From positions 37,765,665-37,829,664 of the forward strand of contig NC_065570.1 of assembly GCF_937616625.2 (NCBI RefSeq): a stretch of DNA of 64,000 nucleotides, in the 5' to 3' direction. A program made the translations under genes and the position numbers. Below, piece by piece: positions 21,254-32,760 of the stretch; within the stretch, counting starts at the first letter, position 1; every line of letters begins with the position of its first letter. The DNA is from Mercurialis annua. Lineage: Eukaryota; Streptophyta; Magnoliopsida; Malpighiales; Euphorbiaceae. The notes below the pieces were generated by a model, which had not been told where the DNA came from, made no database searches, and saw only the letters and a program-made list of their open reading frames with translations.

Positions 21254-23020
21254 ATCTCCCACTTGCACTTGTGCCATTGACAACTATATATAAGCCCCAT
21301 ATTCTCAAGATGTAAATCTTAATGACTCTATGTCATGGGCTTTCTCAGTGGGTCAACCATGTTATTGGCTGATGCTATCTTTTAGAGAAACAATTTCTCT
21401 CTTTCCAACACTTTCTTTAGATAATATGATAATGCCTTTACTTATGTTCGGATAATTTGTGAGACCCGGTTTCTTTTGCTAGGGCAGTAACACCATTGTT
21501 GTCGCAGAAAAGAGGAACTGTCGAGTTTAATGGAAGAAAACCGTACTTAGTTCAGTTATGAACTAATTTATCCAAACACCTTCTATTACAACATCTCATG
21601 TCATAATATACTCGGCTTCTATAATAGAATCTGGAGTTGATTCTTGCTTAGAACACTTCTAGCTCACTACTCCTTTATTATAGATAAATATGAATCGGGA
21701 AATAGACGCTCTATTATCCACATCTGATTATTAATCATAATCTGTAAAACGGTCTACTTAAAAATCTCGTTCTCCATTTGTTAATATCATATCTTTAGTT
21801 CTATAAAAGTACATAAAGATATCTTTAACAACCATCCAATGTTCTCAACATGGATTGGAATAAAACCGATTAGTCCCACTAACCGCATAGACAATTTCTA
21901 GCTTTGTAAGTGGCAACACATACCTCAGACTACCAATTGCCGAAGCCTATGGTATCTTTGCTAGATTCTTTCTTTCTTCAAAAGTTCCGGGAAACACTCC
22001 CTTTGAAAGAAGAATTTTATGCCTAACTAGTATCAATCCTCTCTTAGAACTTCCATATTGAACTACTTCAATATCTCTATAGAGTCTAATACTGAGAATT
22101 TAGGCTACCTCTCTGAGGTCTTTGATGGAGTACGTATTAGATAAACCAAAGTTTTACAAAAGTTAACATTCTGAGATTATTAAATATTAGTAATAAGTTA
22201 TCTACATGCAAGATCATGAAAGTGAGTCTGCTCCCATTAACCTTCTTGTAAACATTGGGTTTCTCATCGTTTTTAATAAATTCGTAACTCCTTACGGATT
22301 TATCAAGACGACGAAACTCGAAGCTTTCTTTCCATCCACTAGGGATCATTTTAGCTTACACGCCTTGAAACCTTCTTAGGATTCAAAATCCTCGACTTGT
22401 TCCATATAGATATACTCCTTAATTTAACCATTAAGGAATGTGGTTCTTACATCCATATGTCCAACCACAAAATATAAATGTGTAGCCTTGGTAAGAAAAA
22501 TCTTGATGAACTTAAGCATGGCTACCGGCGATAAAGTGTATTCACAATACAACTTCTTGCCTCTAGCAAAACTCTTTTGCAACAAGCCTAGCTCCTTTCC
22601 ATTAGTACCAATTTTACACTTGAAGATCCATTTAAACCTTATTGGTATAATACCTTTGGATGGATCGACTAGCTCCTAAAATTTGGTTTCTTTATATGGA
22701 ATCCATTTCAGATTTTATTCCTTCAAACCAATTTTGAAGAATCTATATCACATATAGTTTCCTCATAAGTAGAGGGATCAACACTTGATCTTTTTCTCCA
22801 TGAATAAACAACTCTTGTTTATCATGCGGGAAAACCATCTCTCTCCAGTGGACGAGATACTCTACTTAATCTTCGAGTTGTTAATGTAGATACATCTTTT
22901 TACTAACTCCAGCTTTTAGTGGGTTTGATCAATCTTCATTGATTCATTCTTTTGTTGGTAATTAGATGACTCCTCATCTAATTCTATACTCCTTTCTTAG
23001 TCTCCCTCTTGAATAAACAC
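21254..23020 (-). pseudogene. pol: copia pol remnant of B: RNase H and RT, truncated
   Basis: The minus strand aligns with 13023 to about 14845 of A. The RT active site at 22197-22208 reads HVDN, as in A, and the stop after LNG lies at 22424-22426, again as in A. B keeps pieces that A has lost (KLW after the HVDN segment) and retains Asp in MDVRTTFLNG where A has Asn, so it is not simply a copy of A. A short deletion is seen near 22590. Sequence ends at GAATAAACAC, joined to satellite; integrase core, protease, gag, leader and 5' LTR are absent. Confidence 0.88.
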
Positions 23021-23070
23021 TTTGCGTATTATAATCTAACCATGCTTAGAAAATCGGAACGCCGCGTTAG

Positions 23071-25541
23071 AGAGACTTGAGATGCGACATACTAATCTAG
23101 CGTCACTTTTTACGCACACTTTGCGTAATATAACCTAACCATGCTAAGGTAATCGGAACGACGCGTTAAAGAGACTTGTGACGCGAGATAAGTATGGTGA
23201 TCGAAACGACGCGTTAAAGAGACTTGATAAGAAACATACTAATCTAGTGTCACTTTTTTCGCACACTTTGCGTAATATAACCTAACCATGCTTAGGTAAT
23301 CGGAACGACGCGTTAAAGAGATTGAAGACTGGACGTATCTAGCGTCACTTTTCACGCACACTTTGCGTAATATAACCTAACCATTCTTAGGTAATAGGAA
23401 CGACGCGTTAAAGAGACTTGAGACGCGACATACTTATCTATTGATCCTTTTTACGCACACTTCGCGTACCCTAACCATGCTTAGGTACTCGGAACGACGC
23501 GTTAGATAGACTTGTGACGCGACATAAGCATACTAATCGAAACGACGCGTTAAAGAGACTTGAGAAGCGACATACTAATCTAGCGTCACTTTTCGCGCAA
23601 ACTTTGCGTATTATAACCTAATCATGCTTAGGTAATCGGGACGACGCATTAAAGAGCGTTGAGACGCGACATGCTAATCTAGCGTCACTTTTCACGCACA
23701 CCTTGCGTTATATAACCTAACCATGCTTAGGTAATAGGAACGACGCGTTAAAGAGACTTGAGACAAGATATAGTAATCTATTGATCCTTTTTACGCACAC
23801 TTTGCGTACTATAACCTAACCATGCTTAGGTAATCAGAACGACACGTTAAAGAGCCTTGACACGCGACATACTAATCTAGTGTCACTTTCCACGCAAACT
23901 TTGCGTATTATAACCTAACTTTGCTTAGGTAATCGGAATAACGCATTAAAGAGCCTTGAGACGCTCCATTATAATCTAACCATGCTTAGAGACTTATGAC
24001 GCAACATACTAATCTAGCAGCACTTTTAACGCACACTTTGCGTAATATAACCTATCCATACTGGGGCAATCGAAATGACGCGTTAAAGAGACTCTAGACG
24101 CGACATACTAATCTAGATTCACTATTCACACACTCTTTGCGTAATATAACCTAACCATGCTTATATAATCGGAACGACTCGTTAAAGGGACTTTAGACGC
24201 GACATACTAATCTAGCGTCACTTTTCAACAACACTTTGCGCAATAAAATCTAACCATGCTTAGCTAATCGGAACGACGCGTTAGAGAGACTTGTGACGCG
24301 ACATATGCATGGTAATTTAAACGACCCGTTAAAGAGACTTGAGACGCGCCCTACTAATCTAGCGTCACTTTTCACGCACACTTTGCGTAATATAACCTAA
24401 CCATGCTTAGGTAATCGGAACGACGCATTAAGACTTGTGACGCGACTTACTAATCTAGCGTCACTTTTCATGCACACTTTGTGTAATATAACCTAACCAT
24501 ACTTAGGTAATCGTAACGACGCGTTTGAGAGGACGCGCCATACTAATCAAGCGTTACTTTTTACGCACACTTTGTGTAATTAAACCTAACCATGCTTAGA
24601 TAATCGTAACGACGCGTTAAAGATACTTGAAAGGCGACTAACAAATCTAACATCACTTTTCACGCACACTTTGCGTAAAATAACCTAATCATGCTTAAGT
24701 AATCGGAACGACGGGTTAAAGAGACTTGAGACGTGACACACTTATCTAACTTCACTTTTCACGCACACTGCGCGTAATCGAAACGGCGCGTTAAAGAGAC
24801 TTGAGACGCGACATACTAATCTATTGTCACTTTACATGCACACTTTGTTTAATACAACCTTACCATGCTTATATAATCGAAACGACGCGTTAGAGAGACT
24901 TGTTACGCGATATACTAATCTAGCGTCAATTTTCACGCATACTTTGCATAGTATAACCTAACCATGCTTAGGTAATCGGAACGACGCGCTAGAGAGACTT
25001 GTGACGCGATATACTAATCTAGCGTCAATTTTCACGCACACTTTGCGTAGTATAACGTAACCTTGCTTAGGTAATCGGAACAACGCGTAATATACCCTAA
25101 CCATGTTTAGGTAATTGGAACGTCGCGTTAAAGAGACTTGAGATGTGACATACTAATGTAGCATCAGTTTTCACGCACACTTTGCATAATATAACCTAAC
25201 CATGCTTAGGTAATCGGAACGACACGTTAGAGAGACTTGTGATGCAACATACGTGTGTGGTAATCGAAACGACCTGTTAAAGAGACTTGAGACGCCCATA
25301 CTAATCTAGCATCACTTTTAACGCACACTTTCCGTAATATAAACTAACCATGCTTAGGTAATTAGAACGACGCGTTAAAGAGACTTGAGACGCGACATAG
25401 TAATGTATCTTCACTTCTCAACCACACTTTGCGTAATATAACCAAACCATGCTTTGTTAATCGAAACGACGCCTTAAAGATGTCACTTTTCACGCACACT
25501 TTGCATAATATAACATAACCATGCTTACGTAATGGGAACGA
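23071..25541 (-). repeat. 2471-bp higher-order repeat, copy 1
   Basis: Begins AGAGACTTGAGATGCGACAT; the same start recurs at 25542 and 28013. It contains about 25 monomer equivalents of mixed type. It has private bases where copies 2 and 3 agree, for example CTAGCAGCAC near 24015, CCTATCCAT near 24050 and CGCGTTTGAGAGG near 24510. Confidence 0.95.
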
Positions 25542-28012
25542 AGAGACTTGAGATGCGACATACTAATCTAGCGTCACTTTTTACGCACACTTTGCGTAAT
25601 ATAACCTAACCATGCTAAGGTAATCGGAACGACGCGTTAAAGAGACTTGTGACGCGAGATAAGTATGGTGATCGAAACGACGCGTTAAAGAGACTTGATA
25701 AGAAACATACTAATCTAGTGTCACTTTTTTCGCACACTTTGCGTAATATAACCTAACCATGCTTAGGTAATCGGAACGACGCGTTAAAGAGATTGGAGAC
25801 TGGACGTATCTAGCGTCACTTTTCACGCACACTTTGCATAATATAACCTAACCATTCTTAGGTAATAGGAACGACGCGTTAAAGAGACTTGAGACGCGAC
25901 ATACTTATCTATTGATCCTTTTTACGCACACTTCGCGTACCCTAACCATGCTTAGGTACTCGGAACGACGCGTTAGATAGACTTGTGACGCGACATAAGC
26001 ATACTAATCGAAACGACGCGTTAAAGAGACTTGAGAAGCGACATACTAATCTAGCGTCACTTTTCGCGCAAACTTTGCGAATTATAACCTAATCATGCTT
26101 AGGTAATCGGGACGACGCATTAAAGAGCGTTGAGACGCGACATGCTAATCTAGCGTCACTTTTCACGCACACCTTGCGTTATATAACCTAACCATGCTTA
26201 GGTAATAGAAACGACGCGTTAAAGAGACTTGAGACACGATATAGTAATCTATTGATCCTTTTTATGCACACTTTGCGTACTATAACCTAACCATGCTTAG
26301 GTAATCAGAACGACACGTTAAAGAGCCTTGACACGCGACATACTAATCTAGTGTCACTTTCCACGCAAACTTTGCGTATTATAACCTAACTTTGCTTAGG
26401 TAATCGGAATAACGCATTAAAGACCCTTGAGACGCTCCATTATAATCTAACCATGCTTAGAGACTTATGACGCAACATACTAATCTAGCGGCACTTTTAA
26501 CGCACACTTTGCGTAATATAACCAATCCATACTGGGGCAATCGAAATGACGCGTTAAAGAGACTCTAGACGCGACATACTAATCTAGATTCACTATTCAC
26601 ACACTCTTTGCGTAATATAACCTAACCAGGCTTATATAATCGGAACGACTCGTTAAAGGGACTTTAGACGCAACATACTAATCTAGGGTCACTTTTCAAC
26701 AACACTTTGCGCAATAAAATCTAACCATGCTTAGCTAATCGGAACGACGCGTTAGAGAGACTTGTGACGCGACATAAGCATAGTAATTTAAACGACCCGT
26801 TAAAGAGACTTGAGACGCGCCCTACTAATCTAGCGTCACTTTTCACGCACACTTTGCGTAATATAACCTAACCATGCTTAGGTAATCGGAACGACGCATT
26901 AAGACTTGTGACGCGACTTACTAATCTAGCGTCACTTTTCATGCACACTTTGTGTAATATAACCTAACCATACTTAGGTAATCGTAACGACGCGTTAGAG
27001 AGGACGCGCCATACTAATCAAGCGTTACTTTTTACGCACACTTTGTGTAATTAAACCTAACCATGCTTAGATAATCGTAACGACGCGTTAAAGATACTTG
27101 AAAGGCGACTAACAAATCTAACATCACTTTTCACGCACACTTTACGTAAAATAACCTAATCATGCTTAAGTAATCGGAACGACGGGTTAAAGAGACTTGA
27201 GACGTGACACACTTATCTAACTTCACTTTTCACGCACACTGCGCGTAATCGAAACGGCGCGTTAAAGAGACTTGAGACGCGACATACTAATCTATTGTCA
27301 CTTTACATGCACACTTTGTTTAATACAACCTTACCATGCTTATGTAATCGAAACGACGCGTTAGAGAGACTTGTTACGCGATATACTAATCTAGCGTCAA
27401 TTTTCATGCATACTTTGCATAGTATAACCTAACCATGCTTAGGTAATCGGAACGACGCGCTAGAGAGACTTGTGACGCGATATACTAATCTAGCGTCAAT
27501 TTTCACGCACACTTTGCGTAGTATAACGTAACCTTGCTTAGGTAATCGGAACAACGCGTAATATACCCTAACCATGTTTAGGTAATTGGAACGTCGCGTT
27601 AAAGAGACTTGAGATGTGACATACTAATGTAGCATCAGTTTTCACGCACACTTTGCATAATATAACCTAACCATGCTTAGGTAATCGGAACGACACGTTA
27701 GAGAGACTTGTGATGCAACATACGTGTGTGGTAATCGAAACGACCTGTTAAAGAGACTTGAGACGCCCATACTAATCTAGCATCACTTTTAACGCACACT
27801 TTCCGTAATATAAACTAACCATGCTTCGGTAATTAGAACGACGCGTTAAAGAGACTTGAGACGCGACATAGTAATGTATCTTCACTTCTCAACCACACTT
27901 TGCGTAATATAACCAAACCATGCTTTGTTAATCGAAACGACGCCTTAAAGATGTCACTTTTCACGCACACTTTGCATAATATAACATAACCATGCTTACG
28001 TAATGGGAACGA
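25542..28012 (-). repeat. 2471-bp higher-order repeat, copy 2
   Basis: Same length as copy 1 with no net indel. It shares derived bases with copy 3 (CTAGCGGCAC, CCAATCCAT, AGGGTCAC) and has a few private ones (GCGAATTATAACC near 26088), so copies 2 and 3 split last. Confidence 0.95.
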
Positions 28013-30479
28013 AGAGACTTGAGATGCGACATACTAATCTAGCGTCACTTTTTACGCACACTTTGCGTAATATAACCTAACCATGCTAAGGTAATCGGAA
28101 CGACGCGTTAAAGAGACTTGTGACGTGAGATAAGTATGGTGATCGAAACGACGCGTTAAAGAGACTTGATAAGAAACATACTAATCTAGTGTCACTTTTT
28201 TTGCACACTTTGCGTAATATAACCTAACCATGCTTAGGTAATCGGAACGACGCGTTAAAGAGATTGGAGACTGGACGTATCTAGCGTCACTTTTCACGCA
28301 CACTTTGCGTAATATAACCTAACCATTCTTAGGTAATAGGAACGACGCGTTAAAGAGACTTGAGACGCGACATACTTATCTATTGATCCTTTTTACGCAC
28401 ACTTCGCGTACCCTAACCATGCTTAGGTACTCGGAACGACGCGTTAGATAGACTTGTGACGCGACATAAGCATACTAATCGAAACGACGCGTTAAAGAGA
28501 CTTGAGAAGCGACATACTAATCTAGCGTCACTTTTCGCGCAAACTTTGCGTATTATAACCTAATCATGCTTAGGTAATCGGGACGACGCATTAAAGAGCG
28601 TTGAGACGCGACATGCTAATCTAGCGTCACTTTTCACGCACACCTTGCGTTATATAACCTAACCATGCTTAGGTAATAGGAACGACGCGTTAAAGAGACT
28701 TGAGACAAGATATAGTAATCTATTGATCCTTTTTACGCACACTTTGCGTACTATAACCTAACCATGCTTAGGTAATCAGAACGACACGTTAAAGAGCCTT
28801 GACACGCGACATACTAATCTAGTGTCACTTTCCACGCAAACTTTGCGTATTATAACCTAACTTTGCTTAGGTAATCGGAATAACGCATTAAAGACCCTTG
28901 AGACGCTCCATTATAATCTAACCATGCTTAGAGACTTATGACGCAACATACTAATCTAGCGGCACTTTTAACGCACACTTTGCGTAATATAACCAATCCA
29001 TACTGGGGCAATCGAAATGACGCGTTAAAGAGACTCTAGACGCGACATACTAATCTAGATTCACTATTCACACACTCTTTGCGTAATATAACCTAACCAT
29101 GCTTATATAATCGGAACGACTCGTTAAAGGGACTTTAGACGCGACATACTAATCTAGGGTCACTTTTCAACAACACTTTGCGCAATAAAATCTAACCATG
29201 CTTAGCTAATCGGAACGACGCGTTAGAGAGACTTGTGACGCGACATAAGCATGGTAATTTAAACGACCCGTTAAAGAGACTTGAGACGCGCCCTACTAAT
29301 CTAGCGTCACTTTTCACGCACACTTTGCGTAATATAACCTAACCATGCTTAGGTAATCGGAACGACGCATTAAGACTTGTGACGCGACTTACTAATCTAG
29401 CGTCACTTTTCATGCACACTTTGTGTAATATAACCTAACCATACTTAGGTAATCGTAACGACGCGTTAGAGAGGACGCGCCATACTAATCAAGCGTTACT
29501 TTTTACGCACACTTTGTGTAATTAAACCTAACCATGCTTAGATAATCGTAACGACGCGTTAAAGATACTTGAAAGGCGACTAACTAATCTAACATCACTT
29601 TTCACGCACACTTTGCGTAAAATAACCTAATCATGCTTAAGTAATCGGAACGACGGGTTAAAGAGACTTGAGACGTGACACACTTATCTAACTTCACTTT
29701 TCACGCACACTGCGCGTAATCGAAACGGCGCGTTAAAGAGACTTGAGACGCGACATACTAATCTATTGTCACTTTACATGCACACTTTGTTTAATACAAC
29801 CTTACCATGCTTATGTAATCGAAACGACGCGTTAGAGAGACTTGTTACGCGATATACTAATCTAGCGTCAATTTTCACGCATACTTTGCATAGTATAACC
29901 TAACCATGCTTAGGTAATCGGAACGACGAGCTAGAGAGACTTATGACGCGATATACTAATCTAGCGTCAATTTTCACGCACACTTTGCGTAGTATAACGT
30001 AACCTTGCTTAGGTAATCGGAACAACGCGTAATATACCCTAACCATGTTTAGGTAATTGGAACGTCGCGTTAAAGAGACTTGAGATGTGACATACTAATG
30101 TAGCATCAGTTTTCACGCACACTTTGCATAATATAACCTAACCATGCTTAGGTAATCAGACACGTTAGAGAGACTTGTGATGCAACATACGTGTGTGGTA
30201 ATCGAAACGACCCGTTAAAGAGACTTGAGACGCCCATACTAATCTAGCATCACTTTTAACGCACAATTTCCGTAATATAAACTAACCATGCTTAGGTAAT
30301 TAGAACGACGCGTTAAAGAGACTTGAGACGCGACATAGTAATGTATCTTCACTTCTCAACCACACTTTGCGTAATATAACCAAACCATGCTTTGTTAATC
30401 GAAACGACGCCTTAAAGATGTCACTTTTCACGCACACTTTGCATAATATAACATAACCATGCTTACGTAATGGGAACGA
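28013..30479 (-). repeat. 2471-bp higher-order repeat, copy 3
   Basis: 2467 bp, four bases short through a small deletion near 30158. It ends where GAGACTTGAGACGGAGAAC (30481) departs from the repeat start. Confidence 0.94.
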
Positions 30480-32680
30480 AGAGACTTGAGACGGAGAACA
30501 TACTAATCTAGCGTCACGTTTCACGCACAATTTGGGTAATATAACCTAACCATGCTAAGGTAATCGGAACAACGCCTTAAAGAGACTTGAGACACGACGC
30601 ACTAATCTAGCGTCACTTTTAATGCACACTTTGTGTAAAATAACCTAACCATGCTTAGGTAATTGCAACGACGTGTTAAAGAGACTTAAGACGCAACATA
30701 CTTATCAATTGTCAATTTTCATGCAAACTTTGCGTAATATAACAAAACCATGCTTAGGTAAAAAGAACGATGCATTAGAGACACTTGTGACAGGACATAA
30801 GCAATGCTAATCGAAACGACGGGTTAAAGAGACTTGAGACGTGAAATAATAATCTTGCATCACTTTTCGCGCACACTTTTCTTAATATAACCTAACCATA
30901 CATAGGCAATTAGAAAGACGCTTTAAAGAGACTGCAGACGCAACATACTAATCTAGCATCACTTTTCACGTATACTTTGCGTAATATAACCTAACCATGC
31001 ATAGGTAATCAGAAACGACGCGTTAGAGAGACTTGTGACGCGACATACTAATCTAGCGTCACTATTCACGCACACATTGCGTAATATAACGTAACCATGC
31101 TTAGGTAATTGGAACGACGCGTTAGAGATACTTTTGACGCGACATAAGCATGGTAATCAAAACGACTCATTAAAGAGACTTGAGATGCGCTATACTAATC
31201 TAGCGTCACTTGTGACGCCCACTTTGCCTAATATAACCTAACCATGCTTAGGTAATCAGAAGAGGTGTTAAAAAGACTTGAGAAGCGACATACTAATCTA
31301 GCGTCACTTTTCACGCACACATTGCGTAATATAACCTAACCATGCTTAGGTAATCGGACCGACGCGTTAAAGAGACTTGAGACGCGACATACTAATCTCG
31401 CCTCACTTTTCACGCACACTTTGCGTAAAATAACCTAACCATGCTTGGGTAAATCAGAACAAACGCGTTAAAGAGAGTTGAGAAACGACATACTAATCTA
31501 GCGTCACTTTTCATGCACAATTTGCATAATATAACCTAACCATGCTTAGGTAATAGAAGCGACGCGTTAAAGAGACTTGTGACGCGACATACTAATCTTG
31601 CGGCACTTTTAATGCACACTTTGCGTAATATAACCTTAACCATGCTTAGGTAATCAGAACAACGCGTTAAAGAGACTTGAGACGCTACTTACTAACCTAG
31701 TGTCACTTTTCACGCACTATTTGTGTAATATAACCTAACCATGCTTAGGTAATAGGAACAACACGTAGAGAGACTTCTGACGCAACATACTAATCTAGTG
31801 TCACTTTTCACGCACACTTTCCGTAATATAACCTAACCATGCTTAGATAATCAGAACAACGCTTTAGAGAGATTTGTGACACACATAAGGTTGGTAATCA
31901 AAACGACGCGTTAAAGAAACTTAAGACGCGCCTTACTAATCTAGCGTCACTTTTTACGCACACTTTGCATAATATATCATAACCATGCTTAGGTAATAGG
32001 AGCGACGTGTTAAAGAGACTTGTGACGCGGCATACTAATCTAGCATCACTTTTTACCCACACTTTGTGTAATATAACCTAACCATGCTTAGGTAGTCGAA
32101 ACGACGTGTTAAAGAGACTTGTGACACGACATACTAATCTAGCGTCACTTTTCAGGCACATTTTGCATAATATAACCTAAACATGCTTAGGTAATATGAG
32201 CGACGTGTTAACGAGATTTGTGACGAGTTAAAAGAAATGACGAGTTAAAAGACTTGTGACGCGACATAAGCATGGTTATCGAAACGACCCGTAAAAGAGA
32301 CTTGAGACGCGCCATACTAATCTAGTGTCACTTTTTACGCACATTTTGCGTAATATAACCTAACCATGCTTAGGTAATCAGAACGACGCATTAAAGACAC
32401 TTTAGACGCGACATACTAATCTAGCGCCACTTTTCACGCACACTTCGACATACTAACCTAGCGTCACTTTTCACGCACACTTTGCGTAGAATAACCTAAC
32501 TATGGTTATGTAATCGGAACGACGCGTTAAAGAGACTTGAGAAGTGACATATTAATCTAGCGTCACTTTTCACGCACACTTTGCGTAATATAACTTCGAC
32601 GCGTTAAAGAGACTTGAGATGCAACATCCTAACCTAGCGTCACTTTCGCGCATACTTTGCGTAAAATAACCTAACCATGC

Positions 32681-32760
32681 TTAGGTAATCTGAACGACGC
32701 GTTAAAGAAACTAGTATGTCGCATCTCAAGTCTCTTTAACGCGTCGTTCCGATTACCTAA
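32681..32760. other. Satellite orientation switch (foldback junction), reverse to forward
   Basis: A 32-bp arm at 32681-32712 (starts TTAGGTAATCTGAACGACGC) and its near-perfect reverse complement at 32729-32760 flank a 16-nt spacer. Arm similarity continues outward into the neighbouring monomers. This is the right edge of the inverted domain. Confidence 0.9.

Larger units (their letters stand above)
10924..23020 (-). mobile_element. Copia fragment B, truncated at both ends, split by element A
   Basis: B is a minus-strand relative of A and C. Its pieces are an LTR part at 10928-11069, the continuation of the same LTR at 19934-21253, then a polypurine tract and about 1.77 kb of decayed pol to 23020. 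The two LTR pieces join seamlessly once A and one ATGAT copy are removed. B lacks the R-U5 end of its 3' LTR and everything upstream of the integrase end. The left junction overlaps satellite by CACAC, the right one by a few bases around AC-CTTT. The satellite continues in phase on both sides, which favours capture of a fragment during break repair over a full insertion trimmed later. Confidence 0.88.
23020..32712 (-). repeat. 99-bp satellite array, reverse orientation, block 3
   Basis: Continues block 2 in the same orientation and monomer phase. Positions 23071-30479 are three copies of a 2471-bp higher-order repeat; 30480-32712 is unamplified, diverged monomers. Composite 147-bp units recur. 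No gene is present. Confidence 0.96.
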
